DNA from: Atriophallophorus winterbourni
Taxonomy: Eukaryota; Platyhelminthes; Trematoda; Plagiorchiida; Microphallidae
Length of the DNA: 64,000 nucleotides
Direction: 5' to 3'
Assembly (NCBI GenBank): GCA_013407085.1
Contig: JACCGJ010018783.1
Location: forward strand, 1-64,000
Part shown: positions 30,821 through 42,570 of the stretch, in pieces
How the letters are laid out: every line of letters begins with the position of its first letter
Position numbering within the stretch: position 1 is the stretch's first letter
Made by a program: the position numbers and the translations under genes
The notes under the pieces: model-generated
The model's database searches: none
Told to the model about the DNA's origin: nothing
The model's input: only the letters and a program-made list of their open reading frames with translations

Positions 30821-32169
30821 TTTTTAATGAGTGGTAAGTAGGTTATGCGCAGACCTAACTTATTCATATAGATCGAAAGTTCACGAATTGATCGTGAGCG
30901 TAATAAAATTTCCTGGAATTTCTTAACATGTGATGGGCTCTCCATTGCATGAAGATATTTAAAGCAAAATTTAACTTACATATGCGAACGAACATTATTC
31001 GTTAGCCATATAAATATTTCGTTATATACCATTATTTTTCCACATTCACATTCACACCGTAATTCTGTAGTGCTATGAAGTGTTAGCATTTTAACCCCAT
31101 GTCCTAATTTTCATTCGTAGCATTCTCAGTCAAATAATCATGCGACCATCATAATTAATAAGACAAAACCGTATGATTTAACTTAATTAGTGTTAGCGGC
31201 AAGCCAGTGTAAACCCAGAGTGAGATATAGTATTGACTGATTCATAATCAATATCTAAATGAGACAATGCTCACATATCGATTGATGACAAGTCATTCAA
31301 ACCGGAGCGACGAGCAATAGCCACTGACGTTCACTGCAATTTCGCATTATCGAGCGCACTGCCATTAAAAGCAGCCGGTAAGTTACAAGCAACTTCGTTT
31401 TCTAGATGTTTGTTTGAAAGCGTATTTCGGAAATGTTGTAATATTACGTATTATCAAGTCGCCAAATTGTTCAAATCAAAGATATCTGAACAGTGTTAGC
31501 GGATGTCAAATATGTTGCAACAAGTTCGATTTAATATAAGTGCACTTTATTTAACTTATTAAAATGTTCGAGTACATGTTTGATAAATTCTGTCGGTAAT
31601 TATACTTCATGATATCATTATCATCATCAAACAGCTTCTGGTCTATTAACTGATCAATATCTCTGCCCGTGTAATTTTTCCTTATATTGATCTCAGGGAA
31701 AACTACTAGGAATATCATGAATAAGTAACTTGAGTTTCAATGTTTGGTTATTGCGGGTGGTTCACTCAATTATATTTTTATATGAAGATTTGATCCATAC
31801 ACAAGCAGTGAAAATTGATAATAAGTTTCCAAATATTTTAACATTTTCTAACGAAAATAATAGTGACCCATTCACACTACCGACGATATTCGTGAGTCCG
31901 TAGATTTGTCGTGAGTTGTAATTACACCATTACGTTTAGTTGACGAGAGCAAACAAAACAAAACTAATTTAGAAATGCGGTTCATTGCTGCAAGTGCGTT
32001 TCCTTGGTTAAATTTTTGGCCACGTTTGATTTATTCTAGAAATGCTTACGATCATCGACCACATTTATTCCAAAACTATGCAAAGCTGGTCATGATTCAT
32101 CTGAGATTGATTACTACAAGCAAAGAATCGATTATGTTATTGTACTGAAATTATTGTTACTCCCTCATT
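30821..32169. repeat. Non-coding unit sequence
   Basis: Copy of 12,561-13,925 with scattered differences. No gene seen. Confidence 0.65.
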
Positions 32170-33850
32170 AATAGTTCGGCTGAACCGCCACCCGAATTCT
32201 CCTCCCAGATATGATCCTCACCTTTTCGAATAACGCTGCAATCTGCGGAGGACCTGGAAAACGTACTCTGAAATGCTTACCTTTTTAGAGGTGCTACAGA
32301 GTCTGCATGTCGTATCCATGGTGGGAGCGAAAGTCGTCGAATAAATCTCGAGAAGAAAATAATCGAAGAAGTATTGTATTTTTATATTGAAATGCGCAAA
32401 GCCTTATGAACAAATTAGCGGAGTTAACTGAGATATGCTAGCACTACTCACCTGACATAATCGGCATCACAGAAACGGTATTATTCCCAATTGATTGAAA
32501 CCGAGATATCCATTCCAAATATGAATTTGATAAGGAACGATCGATAGAGAATTGGTGGCAGTGTTGCTATTTATTATGATAATCGCCTCCAGTTCGGTCA
32601 AAAGTCAACACAGAAATCACGCTCGATGATACAAATGTGTGTTCTTCAACGCTGAAATCTGGTGAAGTTTGCATGATTGGTGTGGTCTACCGCTCTACTT
32701 CATCTACGGAATCGTGCAGCGAAATGTTGATCCAAGTGCTTCAACGCTTGACTCGCACTCAACAAGCAACAATACTTATTATGGGAGATTTTAACCTGCT
32801 TACCTTATATTTCGAAGACGTTCAAACCCCACAAACGCTAGAATACCAATTTAGAGAGGTACTAGAATCAGTCCCTTAATAAAACCATGTTCATGAATGC
32901 ACTCAGAGAAAAGGTACTGACCGTCCATACGTATTGGACTTGGTGTTAACATCGGAAAAGCAATCTGTTGAAGCTATCGGATTCCAGTCTCCGCTCGGTC
33001 TTATTGACCATTCAGTGGTTGTGTCCGACTATGTTTGCAGTACACATCAATCTCTTGTTCTGAATGAGGTGGTTCGTCAGGCAGATAAATTGGCCCTGAG
33101 TAAATCGCTCGTGCAGATTCCGAATTGGCAGACGGACCACATGAGCCCTGATTCGCAATGGAACGAATTTATAGATTTTCTGAAACTGAAGATAGACGAG
33201 AACTCGCAGATCGTTCCTAAAAGATCAAAACATGAACTTCGTTTGGTTGTCCGCAGAAGAACAAAAATGGATAGAACTGAAGCGAGCAGCGTGGATGCAG
33301 AATAAAACCAACAATACTTTTACTTTTTGGCCAGATTTCCGTATGCTACGCAACAAAGTGACTTTACTTCATCAGGAGGATAAGGAAGCGCACCAATTGA
33401 TGCTGTTGTCAAAAATTAGAACGCAACTCTGATTTACTATACAAAATCATCAACGCGAAAGCAAAAGTCAAACCAGGTCCAACCGTCCAGAATGGTGAAA
33501 AACTCACTGAGACCACGTTGGAAACCGCAAATGCTCGCGATTTATTACTCTGTAGTATTCGTGCCATGGTTTTAGTGGAACGTTGTGAGTATTCAGTCGA
33601 CTCAGGATTCGAAACATTGAGCGAAATTTTGATAAATCCAGAGATTGTCGCAAGTTAATTGCTCAAACTAAATGTAAGAAATGTAAGATGGCATCACGTC
33701 AGATGTGCTCAGGTTCGGACATCGTCAGCTTTGTGAACCGCTTTCCATCCTGTTTAACTATTTGATGGTTCATGGAGTGATACCGAAAGATTGAAAAACC
33801 GGCGTGATTAGACATATATTCCGGGTTGGGGTCCCCGCGGTGAGATACTA
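32170..33850 (+). pseudogene. CR1-like LINE, decayed plus-strand copy
   Basis: ORF1 end, then endonuclease pieces (SGEVCMIGVVYRSTSSTES and LIMGDFNLLTL, 32,637-32,879; MDLVLTSEKQSVEAIGFQSP, 32,934 on), linker (RTKMDRTEAS) and scraps of RT to about 33,850. It is the fuller parallel of 13,926-15,480. Confidence 0.8.
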
Positions 33851-34515
33851 CAATGGCTAGGTACGCTTCAGGTTATGTCCAAAAACCGTGTTTAATGGCG
33901 GTCTTGCACTAAGCATGTTCTTGAAGTGTTTGCTCAACGTCGTATGTTGTCAAATAGACTGAAAAGGAAATTTGGTTATGATGCATAGCATTGAAGGCAT
34001 CAAGGAAGCTGTCGTGCTATTGTAGCTTTACTCGTTTACAAAACTTGATTGAGTGCATATTCCATTCGAGATGTAAGCAACTCATCACAGTTTGTTTGTG
34101 CTTACTCTTCTATAGAATCCGTAGCTACTTGAGTCCCACTCTTCCACATATTCTAGGATTGAACTTTTTCATGGTTGTGTGGCAGTCAAGCATTCGGTAC
34201 AAGCTATACGTGTTATAGTTCATCTCATGAAGATGAAGCATCAAAACCTGCGGAAAGATTCGATCCACCTTACGTGTATAATATTTTATTTAAATTTAAA
34301 TTGTTGTAACATATTTGGAAAATAAATGACGTAAAAGTTTGCGAATGAAAACTGAAGAGTAAAAATGGTAGAAAGAGTTAATTGCGAGGTTCACATGGAT
34401 GGAGAAAAGTAAAATGCCTGAAGATAATGAATACCAGACGCAGTGTAACATTTCGTTTTGAAGAAAGCTTTACTAATGAGCAAAACCATTCTAATCACTA
34501 TCATTGTTTGCTTAC
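33851..34515. other. Spacer, no gene seen
   Basis: Copy of 15,481-16,125, including the unidentified repeat at about 33,991-34,218. Confidence 0.45.
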
Positions 34516-34878
34516 CGTCTGGCTGGCGCTTATAATTCCAAGGGCATCGAGCGATTCGAAGTCCTTGTTGCTGACGGCCCGTTTTAATACCTCCTCGGTG
34601 TGGACCTGCGTGAGTTTCTCTGCCACACTTAGTTTACTCTGGAAGAACTTAGGTTCTTCCGGGAGAGTAAAACCACTTATGACAGACCCACACAGGCCAT
34701 GAGTCATTTGTGTCTGAGCACCATTGAGCATTGCATGGGTTAGAGTTCCCATACTGGAATTGTTCCGTTTGCTCATCTTCAGTGATTCCTCAGACCGAAT
34801 GACCATCAAAAATTCCTCGCGGTGTTCGTGATCTCGTGAGCCCCATGCAACTACGGGCTTCAACAGCTGGCGAAGGAG
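34516..34878 (-). pseudogene. SLC6-like cytoplasmic-tail exon, reading frame intact
   Basis: 363 bases, phase 0, between acceptor (ATTATAG) and donor (ACG then GTAAGC). It reads LLRQLLKPVVAWGSRDHEHR to LDALGIISASQT. The LLKPVVAWG start resembles the post-TM12 RLxxLxxPxxxWGP of SLC6 transporters; the rest is a lineage-specific tail. The donor implies one further exon. The exon itself is undamaged, but its upstream TM11-TM12 exon (34,974-35,215) is broken, so the copy as a whole is labelled pseudogene. Confidence 0.8.
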
Positions 34879-34973
34879 CTATAATGGTTAATGAAAAAGT
34901 AGGTAAGATATTCATTTCGGAAGCAAGTATAATGCTAATAATACGAAGAATTCTCTATTAGTTACAAACTCAC

Positions 34974-35215
34974 AATGAATCCTCCTTCACGACAGTATTT
35001 GTACAAAAACCAAATCGGGATCAGGCTTATTGGGAAAACTGCCATCAGTTCCCATAGATGACAGTCCATGCTGGATATCTGTACGTTTCCAACATAATTT
35101 CCTCGCCAGCGATTAGGAGGAATAGTACAAGCGCACAACTCAAAGTTGGCGTCACAAACATCCAGCAGATACGCAGAACCAATTTGGCGTGGGTTTCAAT
35201 ATGAGCCAAATTGGT
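34974..35215 (-). pseudogene. SLC6-like TM11-TM12 exon, damaged
   Basis: Aligns with 16,581-16,830. The GTGAGT donor is kept, but indels around 35,045-35,060 (GTCATCTATGGGAACTGATGG) break the frame within TM12. Confidence 0.75.
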
Positions 35216-35417
35216 TTCGGCGTAAATGCTGGTTGGTCAATGCACAGATTTTGAGTTGTGTGCTTGTAATTTTCCTCCTCATCGCTGGCGAGGAAGTTAA
35301 GTTGGAAATGTACAGATAGCCAGCATGGGCTGTCACAACAACATGATTGCAGTTTTCTCAATAAGCCTGATTCCGATTTGGTTTTTGTACAAATACTGTC
35401 GTAAAGGAGGCTTCATT
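35216..35417 (+). pseudogene. SLC6-like TM11-TM12 exon, inverted damaged copy
   Basis: Mirror copy of the preceding exon with a palindrome centre near 35,205. A deletion in TM12 removes the CATCTTTGGCAACGTG stretch (GCATGGGCTGTCACAACAAC). Donor ATT then GTGAGT is kept. Confidence 0.75.
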
Positions 35418-35511
35418 GTGAGTTTGCAACTAATAGAGAATTCTTCGTATTATTATTATTACTTGCTTCCGAAATGAATATCATACCGACATTTTCATTA
35501 AACTTTTATAG

Positions 35512-35874
35512 CACCTTCGCGAGCTGTTGAAGCCCGTTGTTGCCTGGGGCCCGCGAGATCACGAACACCGCGAGGAATTTTTGATGGTCATTCGGTCTGA
35601 GGAATCACTGAAGATGAGCAAACGGAACAATTCCAGTATGGGAACTCTATCCCATGCTATGCTCAATGGTACTCAGACACAAATGACTCATGGCCTGTGT
35701 GGGTCCGTCATAAGTGGCATTACTCTTCCGGAAGAACCTAAGTTCTTCCAGAGTAAACTAAGTGTGGCGGAGAAACTCACGCAGGTCCACACGAAGGAGG
35801 TTCTGAAACGGGCCGCCAGCAACAAGGACTTCGAATCGCTCGATGCCCTTGGAATTATAAGCGCCAGCCAGACG
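35512..35874 (+). pseudogene. SLC6-like cytoplasmic-tail exon, reading frame intact
   Basis: 363 bases, acceptor TTTTATAG, reads HLRELLKPVVAWGPRDHEHR through VLKRAASNKDFESLDALGII to SASQT, donor GTAAGC. It is the best-preserved plus-strand copy of this exon. As with the other copies, the matching membrane exon upstream is damaged and no TM1-TM10 exons are present. Confidence 0.8.
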
Positions 35875-35955
35875 GTAAGCAAACGTTGTTTTTGAGTAGA
35901 ATGTTTTTATCCCCTGAAAGCCTTTTTTGAAAACGAAGTATTCCACTTCGTCTGG

Positions 35956-35965
35956 TATGCATTAT
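35956..35965 (+). other. Empty (pre-insertion) retrozyme site
   Basis: TATGCATTAT, a single copy, joining GTATTCCACTTCGTCTGG on the left (as at 17,543-17,560) to CCTAATGCATCG on the right (as at 19,174). Unit 3 therefore never received the retrozyme array. Confidence 0.82.
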
Positions 35966-36432
35966 CCTAATGCATCGTACTCCGCTCGAACCATATAAGC
36001 AATACAGCTCCACTAAACAACTTCTTTATTGTTTGGTTTTTTTGTTGAAAATATTTCATGATATTTATCATTCAAATATTCGAATCGACGGTATAACCAT
36101 TCACACTATCAATGCACGAGACTCAGAATCGATCCTTTTCAATTGGCAGATGATCAAAGCAACTCAATGTTTTTTAGCATGGGCAACCACTAAATGGTCA
36201 GTTGCTGGCAGTTGCATCTGGTTACAAGGTTTTACGTCAATATGTCTGTGAGTTATATGGTACTCTTCGATGTATTACAGTCACAAAGAATAATATCAAT
36301 TTTAATAACACACTTTTGTTTGCCATTACAAAAGTGATAATATACGTAATACTACAAACTACTACTAAGATTTTCTTTATGTATACCGCTACATTTAATG
36401 GACAAATACGTAATTATACCACAAAACGTTTG

Positions 36433-36784
36433 TTAGAGTGAACGTTTTTGTCTCGCAATTAACCTGACAGTAAGAACGTTTTCTCCAGCAGGAAGATCTG
36501 CATGAATACTACGTGTAGACTGTGGAACACCACTAAGAAGGTCAACATTTAACAGTACGTTTACCACGACCTCCGCAGATTGCAGCGTTATTCGTAAGAG
36601 GCGAGAATCATCTTTGTGAGGAGAATTCAAGTGGCGGTTCAGCCAAACTATTGATGAGGGAGTAACTGAGAGCGGTCTCATCAGACTACAGATTTATACC
36701 ACTAAAACTAAGACATGTTTTTGCTAAGCTTCGAAAGGCTTTTCCGTCACTCGGTCACGTTGGTACATATAATACTAAGGTATG
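36433..36784 (-). pseudogene. CR1-like ORF1 fragment
   Basis: Longer version of the scrap at 1,745-1,900: SSIVWLNRHLNSPHKDDSRL followed by LRITLQSAEVVVNVLLN and SIHADLP. The upstream end is interrupted by the RTE-like element. Confidence 0.75.
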
Positions 36785-39166
36785 TACTAGCTTCCCCACA
36801 CGAGATTTCACCGCACCAAATTGTCTGCCAAGACTAGGATAGACGTCACTCGCATGTGCGAACCTAATCTAACTGCGAGATTGGCAAAAGCCTTCACAGC
36901 CGAGTTCAAAAAGACGACCCCACTTGAATCTGCTTCAGAAAACTGGGAATTGATAAAAAGCTGCATATGCCGAGTCGCAATTTCCACGTTCGGTCCGATG
37001 AAAACTCGAACGAGCGACTGGTTCGAAGCAAAAGCTTCTGAGATGACTGCTGTGTTGGATGAGAAACGCTCAGCATTCTCGAGGTTCAAAGGTATGCCAA
37101 CAGATGAAAACTTACGTCTAATAAGAACAGCTAGAAACAAAGGCCAACAGACTGCAAGGCGATGTGAAAACGACTATTAGACTGAAATTAGCCTTTTCAC
37201 GGTATGTATTATGGGATCAAGAGAGCCATTGGTCGAAAGGAACTTAAAACGGCTCCCATTAAGTCTTTATCTGGTAACCCGATTGTCGACAAAATTCAGA
37301 GGGAAAGATGAGTAGAGCACTTCTCATGTTTCTACTCTAGGGACAGTAGGGTTTTACCACATGTATTTGAAAATGTAGAGCGGCTGCCGACTATTGAATA
37401 TCTAGATACCCCTCCTACTCTTGATGAGCTCAATAAGGCAATCGACCGCTTAGCGAATGGGAAGGCACCTGGTGACGACGGAATTCCACCTGAGCTCATC
37501 AAATGCGTTAGAGCAGCATTATTACAGCCACTTCACCATTTGCTTCTTCAGTGCTGGCAGGAGGGGGGTGTCCCACCAGAGATGCGAGACACAAAGATCA
37601 TCACGCTATTTAAGAATAAGGGTGATAGAGACGACTGCAACAATTACAGTGGAATCTCCCTTCTGAATGTTGTAGGCAAATTGTTTGCTAAAGTCTTACA
37701 GATCCGGCTGCAAGTTTTAGCTGATAGAGTTTACTCCGAATCTCAATGTGGCTTCCGCAAGGGAAGATCAACCGTTGACATGATCTTCTCCCTGAGACAA
37801 CTTCAAGAAAAGTGTCGGGAACAGCGTATGCCATTATACGCTGTTTTTATTGACTAAGGCATTCGACTACGTCAGCAGGGAGGGTCTTTTCAAAATGCTT
37901 GATCTGATAGGCTGCCCCCCAGGGCTGCTGAGACTCGTTATTTCGTTCCACGCAGGCATGAAAGGCTCAGTCCATTTTAACGGTTGCAGTTCAGAAGCAT
38001 TTGAAATTCGCCGAGGCGTCAAACAAGGGTTTGTTCTTGCTCCCACACTGTTCGGCATTTTCTTTGCTCTGCTTCTGAAGCACGCTTTTAGGACGAGAAC
38101 AGAAGGCATTTACATACGCCCGCGAAGTGATGGTAAGCTTTTCAACCTGAACCGGTTAAGAGCACGAACCAAAGTACGGGATGTGATAATCTGTGACCTG
38201 TTGTTTGCCGACGATGCAGCCTTTATTGCTCACTCCCAAGAGAACCTACAGTCGCTAATGGACTGTTTTTCGTCGGCATGCAAAGACTTTGGCCTAACAA
38301 TCAGCATGAGCAAGACCAAAGTCCTTGGTCAAGGGACTGTATCGCCACCAATCGTCACTGTTGGAAACTGTCAGCTTGAACCAGTACATATCTTGGTTTA
38401 ACCATTGCGGATAACCTCTCGCTAGACACGGAGATTGATAAGCGGATTGGCAGAGCAGCTGTCATTTTGTCCCGATTGAACTCTAGTGTTTGGGGTAACC
38501 GCAAGCTGACTGTAAAGACAAAGATGATGGTATGCTTTACTGTACTGCAGTGAAACTTGGACCACCCACGCAAGACACGAAACGGAATGCTTTCCATCTA
38601 CGAAGCATCTGTCGTATTTTGAACATATCGTAGATGGACAGAGTGACTAACGCTGAAGTGCTTTCAAAGGCTGGTCTACAGAGCATGTTCACCCTATTAC
38701 GTCAGCGCCGCCCGCGGTGGTTTGGTCATGTCTATAGAATGGAAAAAGGTCGTATTCCAAAAGATCTACTCTATTGTGAGTTGTAATTAGGTAATCGATC
38801 ATTGGGCAGACCGCACTTGCGGTCAATCATGTTTGCAAAAGAGATATGAAATCTCTTGGCATTAACCCCGCGAGCTGGGAAGAACTTGCTCTTGACAGCT
38901 CACTTTGGAGGCATTATGTAAAGCGTCGTCTGCAAGCTAGGGAGAAGCAGATACAGCTCTTGGCTGCTGAACGCAGATCACGCCGCCGGCGTGTAACTGA
39001 CGCCCTACAACACAGTTCTGACTATCGTTGCCAGCGCTGTGGGAGCGATTGTTTCTCACAAATAGGACTGTTTAGTCATTCAAAAAGCTGTAAAACATGA
39101 AAATTCATTCGATTGTGATGTACATTCATGGTCGACATCGACCGAAGAAGGCCAACAACAACAACA
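36785..39166 (+). pseudogene. RTE-like non-LTR retrotransposon, 5'-truncated
   Basis: No endonuclease. The reading starts in the linker (TRMCEPNLTARLAKAFTAEF), then RT: LLQCWQEGGVPPEMRDTKII, NYSGISLLNVVGKLFAKVL, SQCGFRKGRSTVDMIFSLRQ, FIDxTKAFDYVSREGLF (frameshift at 37,856), VKQGFVLAPTLFGIFF and LLFADDAAFIAHSQENL (38,200). The C-terminus has a finger CQRCGSDCFSQIGLFSHSKSC (39,030-39,090). Stops are at about 37,179 and 38,400. The 3' tail is CAACAACAACAACAACAG. Clade assignment (RTE/RTEX-like) is from family resemblance only. Confidence 0.78.
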
Positions 39167-40180
39167 ACAGTTAGCGGTAAGCCAGGGTAAACCCACAGCA
39201 AGATATAGTATTGATTGATTCGTAATCAATATCGAAATGAGACAATGCTCACATATCGATTGATGACAAGTCCTTCTACCCGGAGCGACGAGCAATAGGC
39301 AGTGACGTTTACTGCAATTTCGAATTATCGACTAGATGCTAGTTCAAATGCCATCCGCGCGAGCGCACTGCCATTATATGCAGCCGGTAAGTTACAAGAA
39401 ACTTCATTTTCTCGATGTTTGTTTGAAAGCTTATTTCGGAAATGTTGTGATCTTACGTATTATCAAGTCGCCAAATTGTTCAAATCAAAGATATCTGAAA
39501 AGTGTGAGTGGATGAAAAATATGTAACAACAAGTTCGTTTTAATATAGGCTGCCTTTATTTGACTTATTGAAATGTTCGAGTAGATTATTGATAAATTCT
39601 GTTGTTAATTATACTTCATGATATCATCATCATCAAACAACTTCTGATCTACTAACTGATTAAGATCTCTGCCCGTGTAAATTTTCATTACCTTTATCTT
39701 ATGGAAAATTACTAGGAATATCATGAATAAGTAACTTGAGTTTCTATGTTTGGTTATTGTGGGTGGTTCACCCAATTATATGTATATATGAAGATTTGGT
39801 CCATACACAAGCAGTGAAAATTGATAATAAGTTTCCAAATATTTTAGATTTTCGACGACAATAATAGTGTACCCCATTCAACCTACCCCACCCGGGCGAT
39901 ATTTCGTGAGTCCGTTATTTTCCGTGAGTTGTTATTTACAACTTGCATTAAGTCAACTCGAAGCAAACATCACCAAACTAATTAGGCAATGGCTTAATTA
40001 TTACTGCAACTGCGCTTTTAAAACTCGAATTGCCTTGGTTAAATTTCTTGGCCACGTTTGATTTATTCTAGAAATGCGTACGATCATAGACCACATTTAT
40101 ACCAAAACTATGCCACGCTGGTCATGATTCATCTGAAATTGATTACTATAAAGTAAAGAACCGATTAGGTTCCTATGCTA
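39167..40180. repeat. Non-coding unit sequence
   Basis: Diverged copy of 12,920-14,000. No gene seen. About 39,870-39,960 is noticeably noisier than the parallel copies. Confidence 0.55.
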
Positions 40181-40545
40181 GAATTATTGTGGTGGCTCGA
40201 CCAACACGAGTTCCCAGAGCGTATGATCATTAGCAATTCGTCACAGAGAGATTCCTCTCAGGCTCTGGCGTTCATGAGTTCCAATAGTTCACAGCGGAGT
40301 CTTTTGGCAAGGGCTCAGTTATAGTACTGCGTTATGAAACCTAATAAAAAGGAAAAGTCTATGGCAAGTTAAAAATCATTACTGGCCGATCGGGGAATGG
40401 CACAAACCAGTTGCTGAAGATGGATTCCATGTTGATAATTTGTAATTTTTCAACATAATATTAACGGAGGCGATAAATTACGAGACCGCAACTAAAATTT
40501 GGGTTTACGACCGTGTCCGTTTTCGGTCATGAATTGTGCGTTTCC
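40181..40545 (-). pseudogene. SLC6-like exon pair, strongly decayed
   Basis: The minus strand at about 40,181-40,330 reads LRCELLELMNARA-stop and EESL, aligned with the tail exon. Minus strand at about 40,380-40,545 reads IMLKNYKLSTWN, aligned with IMLEKYRYPAWA of the TM12 exon. Many stops. A related copy in the other orientation is at 45,401-45,690. Confidence 0.55.
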
Positions 40546-41197
40546 GCGTGAAGTTTCTTGCCTGTCTAACATTCGTGATTGGACGCAATGTAATTCATTG
40601 TGAGTGAAGAGATCATTTCGATCGCCATATCGAACACAATAATTCTATTAACTGCAGATTTAAAACTACTCTATTCCCTTCATACTTTTTGTCCCCATAA
40701 TTGAAGCTAATTATAACTTTCTGTACTGGTGCAAGCAGATAAGCGAATGAGATAAGAAAATACGTTTAACAAAATCATTTACTCAGGAAACGCGAAAACA
40801 CAATGCATATGGGCACATTCACTAAAATGATAGTGTGGTGAAGCTAACAATACACGTTCAACACCAAAATACAAAGTGTCTGAGGCTACACGGTACAAAA
40901 CGTCACAAGCTAACTGACAAATCGATAAAAACCAAAATCCAATACAAAAGGTTTCGTGTGTGGGGCGGGTATCGTGAGAGCAGTTGGATGTAAAGGCAAC
41001 GAAATTGCGTGAATTGAGCGTGTGCGCATCGGTGAAGACGTCAAATTTTGGAAATATTACGAATCGTATCGGAATCTGATAAATAGTATTCGGTGTCGTC
41101 GTTGCCCGCATGTGCAAACCTTGGAGATCGAGGTTTTCGTGGGCTTCGCGTATGTTGGAGAATTCGTTCATCATTTTTGTAACTGCCTATCAGTACC
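40546..41197 (-). other. Inverted unit sequence with an unidentified 131-codon frame
   Basis: 40,565-40,745 is the inverse of 25,886-26,060. 40,779-41,192 is the inverse of the repeat at 2,641-3,060. The frame 41,174-40,779 (MMNEFSNIREAHENLDLQGL, ending HCVFAFPE) is open here and partly open in the parallel copies. It is rich in His, Thr and Cys with no recognised domain. I consider it chance openness in a repeat. Confidence 0.35.
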
Positions 41198-41398
41198 AAG
41201 TTCCTTTAAAATATTCACAAATGTGATCACGACGGTCTATAATAAAAGCACTGGACTCGAGTACGCTCTTATTGGAGCTCATCAGCAGTGCATATCCTTT
41301 GCATCGGGTGGGAGTTGAACACCGGAACATCACCATGGTAGTTCCACGTCTTACGGACAGGGCAACACGTCCACCGTTTGACAGATACCAATTAAGCG
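41198..41398 (-). mobile_element. Sm-alpha-like short element, unit 3, minus copy
   Basis: Contains the clearest box B of the family (GTGTTCAACTCCC, complement of 41,308-41,323) and a hammerhead. It abuts the plus-strand copy head to head at 41,398/41,399. Confidence 0.68.
41248..41291 (-). ncRNA. Sm-alpha-like hammerhead with perfect stem I
   Basis: Stem I is a perfect six-pair helix: GCACTG (41,291-41,286) with CAGTGC (41,253-41,248). CTGATGA, GCTC/GAGC stem II with a CAATAA loop, the palindrome ACTCGAGT and GTC cleavage triplet are all present. The second core strand reads GTA in place of GAAA, so the copy should be dead. It shows what the active ancestor looked like. Confidence 0.75.
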
Positions 41399-41710
41399 TG
41401 GAGATCAGATCGGTTTGGCGACCATAGCAGATGTTGCTAGCTCCCTCACCACCGGGCTGGCAGACAAAGCTACTCAAATGCGCCAGTCTCAATAAAGATT
41501 CATGAACGCTTAATTTGGATCTGTCAAACGATGGACGTGTAGACCTGTTCGTAATTCGTGAGACTACTATAATGATGGTAGGGGTTCAACTCCCACTTAG
41601 AGCAGAGGATATGCACTGCTAGTGATCCCCAATAAGATCAAAACTCGAGTCCAGTGCTTACATTATGGACCGTCATGATCAAATTTGTGAATATGTCAAA
41701 GGACTTGGTT
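41399..41710 (+). mobile_element. Sm-alpha-like short element, unit 3, plus copy
   Basis: Runs from GAGATCAGATCGG. Box B GGGTTCAACTCCC at about 41,581-41,593. The hammerhead region (about 41,606-41,657) keeps GCACTG/CAGTGC stem I and ACTCGAGT, but the core reads CTAGTGA and CAAAA, so it is inactive. Confidence 0.65.
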
Positions 41711-42570
41711 ATGATAGGTAGTCAAAAAATGACGAACGAATTCTCCAATACCCACGAAAAAATCAAGACGCCAAGGTTTGCACTCGGGGGCAACGACGAC
41801 AGCTAATCTCAACTGTCAGATATCTAAGCAATTCGTAATATTTCCAAACTTTGAAATCTTCACCGAAGCGCACACGCTCAATCCACACAATTTCGTAGCC
41901 TCTACATCCAACTGTTCTCATGATACCCGCTTCACTCACAGTAACCTCTTGTATTGGATGTTAGTTTTTATCGATTCATCAGTTAGCTTGTGACATTTTG
42001 TATCGTGTAGCCTTGGATACGTTGTATTTTGGTTTTGGACGTGTATCGTTAGCTTCACCATACTAACAAATGTGCCCATGTTCATTGTATTTCCTGATTA
42101 AACAATTATATAAAACTCTTTCTCTATTTGCATTAGCTTACCGGTTTACCGGTAGATTCAATTTTGAGGAGCAATATAGATATAATCTGCATGTTGATTT
42201 TAACATAATCCTTGGTTGAAAAAACATGTTCAGTTAATGGAAATCGTACAACGCATTGCAACGTCATTGGCACTTTATAATCATCCACATGAAATCCGTT
42301 TCTGAATTCTGAAACTGTTCAAAGCCCAAAACAAAAAGATAACGAAGATCACTAATTTTCATCAGGAGTTTATTTTATAAAAAAATCCCTACTTAGCAGA
42401 CTTGTTTCATCTCCTTTGATAAAACAACTTCCCGGCCACACATTAAAATGTGTCAAAAGCATTGCAGCTTGAACTTCTGCATTTTGTGTCCACTCTGTGC
42501 AGTTGTTGAACAGTTCAACTACCCACGTTTTACCATCTGGTTCACTTGATGCTATAAAAGAATCGCTCGA
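41711..42570. repeat. Unit sequence downstream of the hammerhead element
   Basis: Diverged copy of 20,551-21,480. The CR1 LINE that follows in units 1 and 2 is absent: the sequence jumps at about 42,590 to the counterpart of 8,380. Confidence 0.55.

Larger units (their letters stand above)
17571..35955. repeat. Tandem segmental duplication, unit 2
   Basis: Second block, about 18.4 kb. It begins with the complete retrozyme array, then repeats the unit 1 order: spacer, Sm-alpha-like element, CR1 copy, decayed LINE fragments, SLC6 inverted exon pair. It differs from unit 1 by an LTR-element insertion at 23,674-24,926 and by different content at about 25,900-29,250. It lacks the Penelope fragment. 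Confidence 0.85.

Noticed and set aside
40779..41174. 131-codon minus-strand frame as a gene
   Set aside because: Part of a repeat present four times in the window, open to different extents, with no known domain.
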